This document shows, in pieces, positions 43,733 through 53,445 of a stretch of 64,000 nt of DNA. This DNA is from Balneolaceae bacterium (GTDB taxonomy: Bacteria > Bacteroidota > Rhodothermia > Balneolales > Balneolaceae), in assembly GCA_020832415.1 (NCBI GenBank), contig JAFIES010000141.1:104813-168812 (forward strand), in the 5' to 3' direction. The translations under genes and the position numbers were made by a program. Below the pieces are notes generated by a model. That model saw only the letters and a program-made list of their open reading frames with translations. It did not search any database and was not told the origin of the DNA. The stretch's first letter is position 1. Each line of letters begins with the position of its first letter.

Positions 43733-44675
43733 GCTCTTTGAAGCTATCGTCAAAATAGTTATACCATTTTCTGAATGGGCGGAAGGCATCATCGGGATCG
43801 AACGGACGCCGATATTCACTCGTTTTGCACTCTTCACTACAGCACCCTTCCATAATATTTGCACCCTCTTCTGAGCAGACAAAAAGTTTATTGCACTTCA
43901 TATTTGCACAGTTGATGTAACTATCAGCCGGCTTTCCGGTGATTTCGCAGCGGGCAACCGGCTCGAGACTCTCTTTATTTACCGGTACCACAAGGCGATC
44001 ATCAAATACAAAACACTTCCCTTTGAAATATTTACCACCCTCTTCCTTGCCGTAAGTGAGAATGCCGCCGTGAAGCTGATTCACATCTTCCCACCCTTTT
44101 TTCTTCATCAGAACAGAAAATTTCTCACAGCGGATACCACCGGTGCAGTACATGAGCACTTTTTTATCTTTTGGGATCTCTTTTTCAGCCTCATCCAGCC
44201 AGCCGGGGAAATCATAAAAATTCTCTACATCGGGTTTGATGGCACCCTCAAAATGACCCACGCGCGATTCGTAATTATTGCGAACGTCGATCACCACAAA
44301 ATCTTCTTCTTTTTCGAAAACTTCACGCCACTCTCTCGGTGAAAGGTAATTGCCTCCATATTTCGGGTTCAGGCCATCCTCATAAATAGCCACAATCTCT
44401 TTTCGCACTTTGCAGATAAGCCTGGCGAACGGTATCACATCGCTCTCATCTGTTTTAAACTCGGTATCCTCAAAACCGGACAGACTCCAAAGATACTCTT
44501 TGTACTGCTGCATCTGTTCGGGTGTGCCTGCCAGCGTGCCATTAATTCCCTCTTCTCCGATGTAAACACGCCCTTTCACACCAAGATCCTTCATAAATGC
44601 CTTGTGATTTTTACAAAACTCTTTGGGATCATCGATGGGTGAAAAGTTGTAGTATAGTATTACTTCGTATATCAT
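43713..44675 (-). CDS. trhO: tRNA uridine(34) hydroxylase / rhodanese-domain protein
   Basis: 320 residues, UPF0176. An acylphosphatase-like N-terminal domain (YYNFSPIDDPKEF..KAFMKDLGVKGRVYIGEEGINGTLAGT) is followed by a rhodanese domain with active Cys177 in MYCTGGIRCEKFSVLM, and a C-terminal Cys-rich tail (CANMKCNKLFVCSEEG...GCCSEECK). TrhO hydroxylates uridine 34 of tRNAs in the prephenate-independent ho5U route. Overlaps the pseudouridine synthase gene at its 3' end. Confidence 0.92.
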   Translation of the reverse strand: MIYEVILYYNFSPIDDPKEFCKNHKAFMKDLGVKGRVYIGEEGINGTLAGTPEQMQQYKEYLWSLSGFEDTEFKTDESDVIPFARLICKVRKEIVAIYEDGLNPKYGGNYLSPREWREVFEKEEDFVVIDVRNNYESRVGHFEGAIKPDVENFYDFPGWLDEAEKEIPKDKKVLMYCTGGIRCEKFSVLMKKKGWEDVNQLHGGILTYGKEEGGKYFKGKCFVFDDRLVVPVNKESLEPVARCEITGKPADSYINCANMKCNKLFVCSEEGANIMEGCCSEECKTSEYRRPFDPDDAFRPFRKWYNYFDDSFKERDLQKQ

Positions 44676-44778
44676 GTTTTTCTGTTAAAAGACGTTTTTC
44701 TAAAAGAATTCGTTAAACAAACTGCGAATTCATAATTTACGGCGATTTTCAACAAATTTTAAATTCCGTGCGTACCAG

Positions 44779-46578
44779 ATGAGACCCTTTTTTGCGCCCA
44801 TGCCAAAGTATTTTTTATTTCTTTGCATCAGCCTGATTCCACTATCGGTTTTTGGCCAGCACCCGGTGCATGTTCACACGGTTGAAGATCATCCAGCCAT
44901 TCAGTCTATCGAATTAGCATATAACAACGGGGAGCTCTCTGTTGATGAAGCAATTCTGCAAAAAGTCTATGCAGGCCTCAAACCGGAGCGCCTCCATGCC
45001 CGGTTTGCCCACAGTGATGATACCATCATCAAATGCCTTACACCTATAATGGCTTCATATTACAATCAAAAAGACAATCTTTCAGCGGCAACCGTTTACG
45101 AAATTGAATCCCTTTTCCGTGAAGACCAAGTAACATCTCAACAGGCATTGCAGCATCTTTCTCCATCCGGTAATTTTGTGATGATTTACGAAACAGAAGG
45201 TGTGCATGCCGTGCCACCCGAAGACAGTAACGGCTCCGGAGTACCCGATTACATTGAGCACGCCGCTTTTGCCGCTGATTCTTCCTACAGGCATCAGATT
45301 GAAACGCTGGGTTTTCGTGATTTTCTTCAGGATGAACCGTATCAAATCCTTTTCAGAAACATCAATTCTTACGGACGGACCACAACAACGGGCGGTTCCG
45401 GCACATTTATAACCGTTCACAGTACATTTCAGAATTTCCCGCCAAATACTCATCCTGAAGGCGACGCTATAGGCGCACTTTATGTAACCATTGCCCACGA
45501 AATTAAACATGCCAGCCAGTATGTAACAAGCCGCTGGCAGGGGGATTCGGGAAGCTTCAACTGGATAGAAATGGATGCCACGCTTATGGAAGAGGTGGTT
45601 TTTCCTGATGTAAACGATTACTACAACTATATTATGTTGTACGACTCTCAAAACAGACGATGGAATCAAAATAATCCTCACAGAAACTCCATTTTTGGCA
45701 ACCCCCAAAACGCAACGCCCGGCGCCTATTGGCACGTAAGCTGGATGCTCTATTTTTATGAACAGTTTGGCGGTGAATTTTTTGCTGATGTGTGGAGAGA
45801 GTTCATTGAAGACCGCCAGCTGCCTATGTTCGATGCTATGCAACGAAATTTACTTCCTCTGGAAACCAGCCTGGAGCGTGAACATTTAAAAAATCACATG
45901 TGGCACATGGCTTCGGGACCAGAGAGAGCACCAACAGATTTTGGTTTTCGGGATCGCATCAACTATCCAAACCCATCATTTGCACAGTCATTAGCCTTCA
46001 CCCCGGATAGCCTCGGGCCGCTTTTCCTTCAGCCAATGGCGGCTACGTATGTGGATGTTCAGCCATCAAATGTAAATCTTGGGCAACCGGCAATCCGTGT
46101 AGATTCAGATGTACCAGGCGTAGTGGTGGGCGTATTGGGTTATTTCAGGGATGGAAGTACAGATTTTCAACTGGGTATCAATCCAAACTCATCTTCTCAA
46201 CTCATCCAAACCACATGGTCATGGTCCGATCTTATTGATATGAGCATCGCGGTGGTCAACACCAACCGAAATGATCAGGCATCATACAATCTTACGGTAA
46301 CATCCGTACTGCCAAACGAAGATTCCATTTCACAAAATTATCCCAACCCATTCAACTCATCCACAAATATTGAATTTTCACTTACCGAGAATAAACACGT
46401 TCGGGTTGATGTGTTTGATGCCGCCGGAAGACGTGTTCAAACCATTGTAGATGAGCAACTTAACAGGGGCTTTCACTCCGTTCGGTTTGATGGCAGCGGA
46501 TTATCTTCCGGAGTTTATATCTACAGAATACTTACGGACCAGACGATTGTCACCAAAAAAATGGTGCTGGTAAAGTAG
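44779..46578 (+). CDS. Type IX-secreted putative zinc metalloprotease (MXAN_6640-like)
   Basis: 599 residues. Signal peptide (~8-27, ends SVFGQ; M8 is an alternative start). The region 130-300 has the MXAN_6640-type pattern: NGSGVPDYIEHAAFAADSSY, PYQILFRNINSYGRTT, then the zinc motif His240-Glu241-x-x-His244 in TIAHEIKHASQY with acidic candidates in NWIEMDATLMEEVV. A beta domain follows. The last ~80 residues are a type A sorting domain (NYPNPFN..., FDAAGRRVQTI, SSGVYIYRILTD). Likely an outer-surface or released protease; substrate unknown. Confidence 0.85.
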   Translation: MRPFFAPMPKYFLFLCISLIPLSVFGQHPVHVHTVEDHPAIQSIELAYNNGELSVDEAILQKVYAGLKPERLHARFAHSDDTIIKCLTPIMASYYNQKDNLSAATVYEIESLFREDQVTSQQALQHLSPSGNFVMIYETEGVHAVPPEDSNGSGVPDYIEHAAFAADSSYRHQIETLGFRDFLQDEPYQILFRNINSYGRTTTTGGSGTFITVHSTFQNFPPNTHPEGDAIGALYVTIAHEIKHASQYVTSRWQGDSGSFNWIEMDATLMEEVVFPDVNDYYNYIMLYDSQNRRWNQNNPHRNSIFGNPQNATPGAYWHVSWMLYFYEQFGGEFFADVWREFIEDRQLPMFDAMQRNLLPLETSLEREHLKNHMWHMASGPERAPTDFGFRDRINYPNPSFAQSLAFTPDSLGPLFLQPMAATYVDVQPSNVNLGQPAIRVDSDVPGVVVGVLGYFRDGSTDFQLGINPNSSSQLIQTTWSWSDLIDMSIAVVNTNRNDQASYNLTVTSVLPNEDSISQNYPNPFNSSTNIEFSLTENKHVRVDVFDAAGRRVQTIVDEQLNRGFHSVRFDGSGLSSGVYIYRILTDQTIVTKKMVLVK

Positions 46579-46593
46579 GTTAGAATTAAACCG

Positions 46594-47736
46594 CTATGAT
46601 CCCCGGCTTAGCAGATCTACCACCAGCAAATCAGAAATTTTCAGGCCGGCCGGTGTGAGTTTTAAGTGCCCGTTTTCAAAGCGAAGCATCTTTTTTTCTG
46701 ATTGAAGTTCAATCCAGTTTTTCTGCTTTTCACTAAACTGAAAGTTATACTTCTGTTTCAAATCTTCGGCCGATATTCCTTTTACTGTGCGTAATCCAAG
46801 CATGATGCGCTCTTCTGCAAGTGTTTTCATATCAAGAAGCTCAAGCTCTTCAACAGATTCTTTTGGCGCTTTATCAATGTAGTGTTTGATATCCGGCCGA
46901 TTTTTCCATCGTTTCGCTTCGTTCTCACCCCACCAAAATGAGTGTGCCGAAGGGCCAAAACCGAGGTAATTCTGATGTGTCCAGTAATTACTGTTGTGAA
47001 CAGCTTCTTTTCCCGGTTTAGAAAAATTACTCACTTCATACTGCAAAATACCCGCATCACTTAAAACCGTTTGAACAAGATCGAAGTGGGCAGCAACTTC
47101 TTCATCATCGGTAGGTTTGATGCGGCCTAAATCCACCTGTTTGCCGAGGCGTGTTTTTGGCTCAACAGTGAGTGAATATGCTGATATGTGGGGCGGATTG
47201 AATTGTAAAAGCTGCAGTAAATCAGCCTCAAGCATCTGTAGTGTCTGGCCGGGATTGCCGTAAATCAGGTCAGCGGTAAAGGATGGAAAATCTGTTTTAC
47301 GTAACAGTTCAAGTGCAGCGAGAGCCTCATCCCTTGAATGTGCACGATGCATAAAACTCAGGATTTCCTCATGAAATGATTGCACTCCCATACTTGCACG
47401 ATCAACGCCAAGGCTTCGAATCATACTAAGGTATTCAGCAGTTACATCATCGGGATTCAGCTCCATGGTTACCTCAACCGGCTGCAGATCAAATACATCA
47501 TGCAGCACTTTAAATATTCCGGAAAGTTGGCTTTCATTTAAAAGTGAAGGTGTACCTCCGCCAAGATAGATGGAAGTTACAGGCTCAGAAGTGTAGCGGG
47601 TCTCTTTGTATGAGTAAATCTCTTCTGAAAGTGCTTCAAGAAATGGTTCGCGAAGTTGCTGCCGTGTAAGAAAATAGAAATCGCAATAACTGCAGGCCTG
47701 TTTACAAAACGGTATGTGGATGTACAGGCCGGCCAA
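46594..47736 (-). CDS. hemW: HemW-like radical SAM heme chaperone
   Basis: 380 residues, related to coproporphyrinogen III oxidase HemN but of the HemW branch. The 4Fe-4S motif is CKQACSYC (CX3CX2C) in HIPFCKQACSYCDFYF; SIYLGGGTPSLL, GVQSFHEEILSFMHRAH and NYWTHQNYLGFGPSAHSFW follow. HemW binds heme and delivers it, for instance to respiratory enzymes, which fits a cytochrome bd organism. Six bases after the carbonic anhydrase gene. Confidence 0.9.
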   Translation of the reverse strand: MAGLYIHIPFCKQACSYCDFYFLTRQQLREPFLEALSEEIYSYKETRYTSEPVTSIYLGGGTPSLLNESQLSGIFKVLHDVFDLQPVEVTMELNPDDVTAEYLSMIRSLGVDRASMGVQSFHEEILSFMHRAHSRDEALAALELLRKTDFPSFTADLIYGNPGQTLQMLEADLLQLLQFNPPHISAYSLTVEPKTRLGKQVDLGRIKPTDDEEVAAHFDLVQTVLSDAGILQYEVSNFSKPGKEAVHNSNYWTHQNYLGFGPSAHSFWWGENEAKRWKNRPDIKHYIDKAPKESVEELELLDMKTLAEERIMLGLRTVKGISAEDLKQKYNFQFSEKQKNWIELQSEKKMLRFENGHLKLTPAGLKISDLLVVDLLSRGS

Positions 47737-47742
47737 AACAGC

Positions 47743-48294
47743 TTAATCCGCTTTGGGCGGATAGAACGGATTTTCATCGTAATGATCCACCCGCCTGTAG
47801 GTTCGCTGATACTTCACGTAGTTTGCAGCATTTTTCCTGATCGATTCAATCTCATTCGGAGTGAGTTCTCTCACTTTTTTTGCAGGTATACCCATATACA
47901 TATGGCCCGATTCGAGGCGCTTTCCGGGGGGTACAACACAGCCCGCTGCCACAATCACATCCGGCTCAATCACAACTCCATCAAGAACGGTAGCCTGAAT
48001 GCCCACCAAAACTCTGTCTTGGATGGTGCAACCGTGAATAGTTGCATTGTGCCCGATGGATACATCATTCCCGATTTTTGTGGGATTGGTTTGATTGGTT
48101 ACGTGAATACAGCAATTATCCTGAATGTTACATCGATCGCCAATTTCAATCCAGTTTACATCACCACGGATGGTAACATTAAACCAAACAGAGCTGTCAT
48201 CGCCGATTTCAACATCACCAATAATATCAGCACTTGGTGCTATGAATACTGATTCGCTGAATTGAGGAGATTTATTTAGAAACTCGTAGATCAT
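47743..48294 (-). CDS. Gamma carbonic anhydrase family (YrdA-like) protein
   Basis: 183 residues, left-handed beta-helix of hexapeptide repeats (VEIGDDSSVWFNVTIRGD, RCNIQDNCCIH). Three metal-site histidines can be placed in NCCIHVTNQ and VSIGHNATIHGC. Many such proteins are weak or inactive carbonic anhydrases, or ferripyochelin-binding-like; activity is unproven. Co-directional with hemW, six bases apart. Confidence 0.9.
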   Translation of the reverse strand: MIYEFLNKSPQFSESVFIAPSADIIGDVEIGDDSSVWFNVTIRGDVNWIEIGDRCNIQDNCCIHVTNQTNPTKIGNDVSIGHNATIHGCTIQDRVLVGIQATVLDGVVIEPDVIVAAGCVVPPGKRLESGHMYMGIPAKKVRELTPNEIESIRKNAANYVKYQRTYRRVDHYDENPFYPPKAD

Positions 48295-48311
48295 AAATAA
48301 TAAATGATGTC

Positions 48312-48334
48312 ACCCGGTTTCACAACAACCGGGT
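48312..48334 (-). terminator. Possible weak terminator after the DsbA-like gene
   Basis: Eight-bp stem ACCCGGTT / AACCGGGT (48312-48319, 48327-48334) with a seven-base loop. On the minus strand the following sequence is only moderately T-rich (CATCATTTATTATTTA). It lies between the DsbA-like gene and the carbonic anhydrase gene. Confidence 0.4.
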
Positions 48335-48372
48335 CGACATCGAACCATGAAAAAAATTAAAGGTAGGTCTGC

Positions 48373-48999
48373 TTAATTAGATCGATACATATAGAGCTCT
48401 ACAATCGACTTAAACTGCTCGAATGATTGCGGATTCTGGCGAAGTTTATGCCCATCAATAAAAAATGTTGGAGTGGCTGTAACTGTTCTTCGAATACCCT
48501 CCTGACGCTGGTTTTCTACTTTTTCACGAACTTCGTCCGACTCCAGATCTGCCATGAACTGATCCATGTCTAATTCAAGCTGCTCAGCAAAATCGGTAAA
48601 ATGCCACATTGCATCTGCCTGCTGTGGAGACCACTCTGACTGGTATTCATAAAGAAGATTATGCATTTCGGTATATTTTCCTTGATTTCTTGCTGCTTCA
48701 GCAACATGCGAAGCGAGCCTGCTGTGGGCAAAGCCCGAGAGTGGAAAGTGGCGATATTCAATTTCAACCATGTCGCCGAACTCCTCTTTAAGCATTTCCT
48801 GCATCGGTATATAAGCTTTACAAGCCGGGCAGGAATAATCACTGTAATTTAATATGTGCACTTTTTGAGCTGTTCGCTCAGCCTGGAAATTTTCTGATCC
48901 GGAGTTTGAATTTCCAAATACTCCACCAAGATAGAGTGCCGAAACTGCAATAATCACAAAAATAACTATTGCAAAAATTTGAATTGAAAATTTGTTCAT
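48373..48999 (-). CDS. DsbA-family thiol-disulfide protein (membrane-anchored)
   Basis: 208 residues. An N-terminal membrane helix or signal (~7-27), then a thioredoxin domain with CPAC active site Cys57-Cys60 (NYSDYSCPACKAY), HFPLSGFAHSRLASHVAEAAR and TATPTFFIDGHKLR with the cis-proline. Periplasmic oxidoreductase, BdbD/DsbA type; no DsbB partner is nearby. Confidence 0.9.
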   Translation of the reverse strand: MNKFSIQIFAIVIFVIIAVSALYLGGVFGNSNSGSENFQAERTAQKVHILNYSDYSCPACKAYIPMQEMLKEEFGDMVEIEYRHFPLSGFAHSRLASHVAEAARNQGKYTEMHNLLYEYQSEWSPQQADAMWHFTDFAEQLELDMDQFMADLESDEVREKVENQRQEGIRRTVTATPTFFIDGHKLRQNPQSFEQFKSIVELYMYRSN

Positions 49000-49093
49000 T
49001 TTACTGATGTTTAAAGTTGATAAGATATATCCTGAAAGTTACCACTTAAAATTGTGAAAAATGCATCAACTTGGATGCTCTTTCCTGCCATAA

Positions 49094-49525
49094 CTATACC
49101 GTACTGCTCAATTTGCTTTTGTACGCCATGGCATAAATTTTCATCTGCTTTACCATGGAAGCAAGCCCGTTTGACCGGGTTGGTGAGAGATGCTCCTGCA
49201 TACCAATCTTCTTGATAAATTCCGGATTTGTGGAGAGAATATCGTCCGGCTTTTCTCCGGAATAGAAATTCACCATCATAGCAACCAGCCCTTTGGTGAT
49301 GGCTGCATCACTGTCAGCTTTAAAAATTACGCGATCATCATCGAGTTCCGTTGTAAGCCAAACCTGAGACTGGCACCCTCTTACGAGATTATCTTCGGAC
49401 TTATGCTCTTCGGGGAGTGGTTCGAGATTTTGTCCGAGTTTAATAATGTATTTATAACGCTCGGGCCAGTCACCCAGTAGTTCAAATTGTCGTATAAATC
49501 GATCCTGTTTTTCCTGTAATGTCAT
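49094..49525 (-). CDS. sufE: SufE-family cysteine desulfurase activator
   Basis: 143 residues. The sulfur-acceptor Cys51 lies in NLVRGCQSQVWL; ERYKYIIKLGQ, KADSDAAITKGLVAMMVNFYSG and GLASMVKQMKIYA are family blocks. SufE takes persulfide from SufS for Fe-S cluster building. No suf operon genes adjoin. Confidence 0.93.
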   Translation of the reverse strand: MTLQEKQDRFIRQFELLGDWPERYKYIIKLGQNLEPLPEEHKSEDNLVRGCQSQVWLTTELDDDRVIFKADSDAAITKGLVAMMVNFYSGEKPDDILSTNPEFIKKIGMQEHLSPTRSNGLASMVKQMKIYAMAYKSKLSSTV

Positions 49526-49579
49526 AGCTTAAAGGTACAAAATTGTAAACAGGTTTCGACTTCAGATTTACCGTTTTGA

Positions 49580-50842
49580 TCAGTTTTTGCTCATAGAGCG
49601 TGCCGAAGAGATCTCTGTAGAGATAGAGCCTTTAATCTCGTCTACATTCTCTCGCTCCTCATCCCATACTGGCTTTGCATAATCAATCACCGTGGTGTAA
49701 TTGCCATCCTTTCCAAGAATTCTGAACTGTTCTGTATTGGGTTTTCCACTTAATATAGTTTCTATATGCCTGGCAAACTTCTCTCTGTCGTCATCGTGTA
49801 CCAATTCTGAGAGGGTCATTTTTTCGGCATCTGCAGGGCTGATCCCGGTAATGGATGTAAAGGAATCTGAAACATAGCTGAACCGGAACTCATTGGAGTC
49901 GGCAATCAACTTATATCGAAAATCTTTTGAGGTGTCGAACATCTTCTCAAAATTTGCATTCCGTTTGCTCAGCATCGCCATGATTCGCTTCTGAAGCGAT
50001 TTATTTTCAAAGGCTGCACGAAGTACGGTTTGGTCATCAATTGTGAGCAGGCGAGTATTCATCTTCACCTCAACCGGCAGTCCTTTGCGTGTACTTATTA
50101 CCAGATTATGTGTCACACCATCGAAGTCGCTCGGTTTGAACATGTCGAACTTATGTTTGAAGCTCTCCACCTGCTTATCAGCAAGCAGTTCCCAAACTTT
50201 TTTCTTTTTCAGCTCCTCGTCATCGTAGCCAATCAGATCACGAAATGCTTTATTTGATGTGATGATGTTGCCTTGTTCGTCTACATCAATCAGTGTTTTC
50301 TTTGATTCTTCAGCAAGTCTGTCAAACTCGATCTGTGAGTCCACAATTTTCTTCTCTGATCGTTTGCGCTCGGTAATATCGTGCTGATAAGAGACCCAGT
50401 GAGTAATCTCTCCTTGCTCATTAGTAAGAGGGTGTATATCCCACTGATTGATAAATTCAGAGCCATCTTTTCTGTAATTCACGGTATGGCCAAAAAATGC
50501 CTGACCTTCTTTCAGGCGTTTTTTCAGAGTGTCGAGAACGGCTCTGTCTGTTTTAGGGCCTTGCAAAATTCGGGGTGTCTCACCGATAGCTTCTTCGCGG
50601 GAGTATCCTGTCATTTTTGTGAAACCATCGTTCACATACACAATTTTTGGTCCCGGCTTTTCAAGCTCAAGTGTTGTTATTACAATGGAATCGTAATCAC
50701 TTTTGATGGCTCGTTCCAACAATTCTAAATGATCTTTTACCTGCTCTCTTTGCTGAATCAATTCATCGGCAAATTTGATCAGCTTTTTATACGATTCTTC
50801 GTCCTTACTGCAAGACTTTAAAAACTCCTGGATATTATTCAT
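49580..50842 (-). CDS. PAS-only sensor protein (three PAS domains, LOV-like first domain)
   Basis: 420 residues, no membrane helix and no kinase, cyclase or DNA-binding domain. PAS 1 (~45-165) has the flavin-type LOV loop shape GETPRILQGPKTD (87-99), but the photoreactive cysteine of GxNCRFLQ is Pro90, so light-driven adduct formation is ruled out. A PAC-like ITHWVSYQHDITERK follows. PAS 2 (~165-290) and PAS 3 (~305-415, SPADAEKMTLSELVHDDD) complete it. It may sense by protein contact or redox state and pass the signal to an unlinked partner. Confidence 0.85.
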   Translation of the reverse strand: MNNIQEFLKSCSKDEESYKKLIKFADELIQQREQVKDHLELLERAIKSDYDSIVITTLELEKPGPKIVYVNDGFTKMTGYSREEAIGETPRILQGPKTDRAVLDTLKKRLKEGQAFFGHTVNYRKDGSEFINQWDIHPLTNEQGEITHWVSYQHDITERKRSEKKIVDSQIEFDRLAEESKKTLIDVDEQGNIITSNKAFRDLIGYDDEELKKKKVWELLADKQVESFKHKFDMFKPSDFDGVTHNLVISTRKGLPVEVKMNTRLLTIDDQTVLRAAFENKSLQKRIMAMLSKRNANFEKMFDTSKDFRYKLIADSNEFRFSYVSDSFTSITGISPADAEKMTLSELVHDDDREKFARHIETILSGKPNTEQFRILGKDGNYTTVIDYAKPVWDEERENVDEIKGSISTEISSARSMSKN

Positions 50843-50958
50843 TGTGTTGTTTGTGAGTTACAGAAAATTGGCGTGTTAAATATGATTTAAACATGCATGC
50901 TAAATCAAATCATTCCCAATAATCCTAAATATCTTAATTATTTTAAAATACGGGCTTA

Positions 50959-52119
50959 TTAGCTATTCAGGATGATTTTTGAGATGGTTTGCAGCTGCAT
51001 ATTAGAAGTACCTTCATAAATTTTTCCAATTTTAGAGTCGCGATAGAACTTCTCTACCGGGTACTCTTTTACATATCCGTAGCCGCCAAACAGGTCGATC
51101 GCCATAGAACTTACTTTTTCTGCCACTTCAGAGCTGTAATATTTTGCCATTGCAGCTTCTTTTAAAAATAACTGCCCCGCCTCTTTCAACCTTGCCGCGT
51201 TGTACACCAAAAGGCGTGCCATCTCCAGTTCAGTAGCCATTTGAGCAAGCTGAAACTGCACTCCCTGGAAATCTGCGATGGCTTTTCCAAACTGCTTACG
51301 CTCTTTTGTGTAATCGATGGCCGCATCAAAAGCGCCCTGTGCAATACCAATCATCTGGGCACCGATGCCAATACGCCCTTCATTCAGTGTTTCGATGGCA
51401 ACTTTATACCCTTTGCCCACTTCACCTAAAATATTTTCCTTCGGAACACGAACATCTTCAAGAAGCAGCTCACATGTTGAACTTGCACGGATACCCAGTT
51501 TATTTTCTTTCTTTGATATAGAAAAACCCTCCATTCCTCTCTCAACAATAAACCCTGTGATACCTTTATAACCGGCTTCCGGATTTACAGTGGCAAATAC
51601 CAGGAAAATATCTGCTTCATTTGCATTGGTAATCCAGAGCTTGGTGCCATTCAGTATGTATGCGTCACCATCTTCTTTGGCTGAACATTTTAATGCAAAA
51701 GCATCACTCCCAGAACCTGCTTCAGACAGGCAATAAGCGCCCACTTTTTCCGTGGCAAGCTGCGGTAAAAATCGCTCGTTCAACTCATCCGACCCCCACC
51801 TGAGAAAAGCATTGTTAACAAGTGTATTCTGCACATCCATAAAAACACCCACCGATGCATCCACCCGGGAAATCTGCTCAATCGCTACGATACTCATAAA
51901 AAATGAGCCTCCCCCGCCCTGGTATTTTTCCGGCACTTCGATACCCATAAAGCCCATTTCAAAGAACATTTTGATCAACTCAGGATCCAGCTTTGCTGCC
52001 TCATCCATCTCATGTACCTTGGGTTTGATTACGGTATCGGCAAATTCAGCCGCCGCCTCTTTCAGCATCTGCTCATCTTCTGTTAACTGTGTAAGTGGGG
52101 CAATTTTTTGATCTGACAT
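50959..52119 (-). CDS. Acyl-CoA dehydrogenase (short-chain type)
   Basis: 386-residue FAD enzyme. CLSEAGSGSDAFAL and LWITNANEADIFLVFA bind FAD and substrate, KENKLGIRASSTCELLLEDVRVP and FGKAIADFQGVQFQLA are typical, and the catalytic Glu is in YRDSKIGKIYEGTSNMQL. The sequence style is butyryl- or branched-chain-acyl-CoA dehydrogenase. Divergent from the mutA-mutB-meaB run across a 195-base gap; linking it to branched-chain or propionate breakdown is inference from that. Confidence 0.9.
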   Translation of the reverse strand: MSDQKIAPLTQLTEDEQMLKEAAAEFADTVIKPKVHEMDEAAKLDPELIKMFFEMGFMGIEVPEKYQGGGGSFFMSIVAIEQISRVDASVGVFMDVQNTLVNNAFLRWGSDELNERFLPQLATEKVGAYCLSEAGSGSDAFALKCSAKEDGDAYILNGTKLWITNANEADIFLVFATVNPEAGYKGITGFIVERGMEGFSISKKENKLGIRASSTCELLLEDVRVPKENILGEVGKGYKVAIETLNEGRIGIGAQMIGIAQGAFDAAIDYTKERKQFGKAIADFQGVQFQLAQMATELEMARLLVYNAARLKEAGQLFLKEAAMAKYYSSEVAEKVSSMAIDLFGGYGYVKEYPVEKFYRDSKIGKIYEGTSNMQLQTISKIILNS

Positions 52120-52314
52120 GATTTGGTTTTTAGGTTATTGAATAGCTTTTTTTTGGGTTGACAATATAGGTAAATGTAAGCGCTTTTCCGCAACTTATCA
52201 GCCTTAAAAGTTAGGTAAAGAGTATATGCATTCCTATTTTTGAGGGCAGTATCATTCAATTCAATCAGGTTTTGAAAATTGAATAAATCCCTCAATTAAA
52301 AGCACGGTTTAAAC

Positions 52315-53445
52315 GTGACCGAACCCCAGAAAAAAACCCGGACACTCTTCGATGAATTTTCTTCATCCACAAAAAAAGATTGGGAGAAAGTTGTACTCGA
52401 AGATATCGGCCCCGAGCATGATCTTTCAAAATTAAGCTGGAATTTACCGGGCATGCAGCCCATACTCCCTCTCTACACGAAAGAAGAAATCGGCTATTCA
52501 GAGACCAGCCCTTTACGTAAATCGGCATCTTGGAACCTGTGTGAGTACATTTCTGATAAAAACCTTTCTGATGCGATTAACTCCATTTCAGAAGCAGGAA
52601 AAGGCGGTTCAGAGAGCTGTTTTATTTCACAATCAGTAAAAATAGATACAGAAGAAGATTTCAAATTGCTGATACAGACCGCAGAAAATGCCGGTGTTGG
52701 TCTCATTTTTGAATCAAACAAAACTGCACGCTTTACAGATTTGATAAAGGATATCGATGCGAAAATAACTTTTTTGCGGGATGATTATTCTGATTCATCA
52801 CAGAGTAACCTGAACTCATTCGAATTTAAACCGTTATCACCCAATCAACTGTTATCTGTAAACGGATCAAACTATTGTTCGGATAAAGCCTCCATACCTC
52901 ACTGTTTGGCCGTTTCCCTCTCTATCGCTTCGGAATTCCTTTTGGTTTCAGATTTAAAAGCTGCTCATTCCATTCTCTTCATAGTGAATACCGGTTCGTT
53001 TTACTTTCCCGAAATTGCCAAACTCAGAGCATTGAGAATTTTGTGGCACAATCTGATGGAAGCCTGGAAAGTGTCCGGTAATCCAGAGGCTCTGATCCTG
53101 TCTGAAATCGAGCAAAACAACAGATCAGATTCACCATACAACAACTTATTGATATCGGTAACAGAAGCGATGTCAGCTGTATTGGGCGGAACAGATATTC
53201 TGATGATCCATCCATTCGACAAAGAGAACCATTTCTCCGGCCGGATCACCCGAAATATTCATCACATCCTCAATGAAGAGGCGCATTTTGGTAAAGTAGC
53301 AGATCCCGCAGCCGGATCTTATTATGTTGAAAAACTCACAGATGAAATTGCCAAAGAGGCCTGGAGACGTTTCGGACAGATTGAGGAGAACGGAGGATTT
53401 TTGAATTCCCTGGAAAATGGAATTATACCGGAGGATCTCTTATGA
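52315..53445 (+). CDS. mutA: Methylmalonyl-CoA mutase small subunit (shortened)
   Basis: 376 residues from a GTG start. Contains a mutase TIM-barrel-like region with [37 protein letters not shown] and [37 protein letters not shown], parallel to the large subunit. It stops before any cobalamin domain and is far shorter than classical ~620-residue small subunits. The non-catalytic partner of MutB. Its stop overlaps the mutB start by four bases. Confidence 0.9.
   Translation: MTEPQKKTRTLFDEFSSSTKKDWEKVVLEDIGPEHDLSKLSWNLPGMQPILPLYTKEEIGYSETSPLRKSASWNLCEYISDKNLSDAINSISEAGKGGSESCFISQSVKIDTEEDFKLLIQTAENAGVGLIFESNKTARFTDLIKDIDAKITFLRDDYSDSSQSNLNSFEFKPLSPNQLLSVNGSNYCSDKASIPHCLAVSLSIASEFLLVSDLKAAHSILFIVNTGSFYFPEIAKLRALRILWHNLMEAWKVSGNPEALILSEIEQNNRSDSPYNNLLISVTEAMSAVLGGTDILMIHPFDKENHFSGRITRNIHHILNEEAHFGKVADPAAGSYYVEKLTDEIAKEAWRRFGQIEENGGFLNSLENGIIPEDLL

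Noticed and set aside
43713..43882. Longer N-terminus for the RluA-like protein starting at 43882
   Set aside because: It would overlap trhO by 170 bases and adds residues not matching the family; the GTG at 43732 fits better.
49580..50842. Functional LOV photoreceptor
   Set aside because: The flavin-reactive cysteine is replaced by proline (Pro90).
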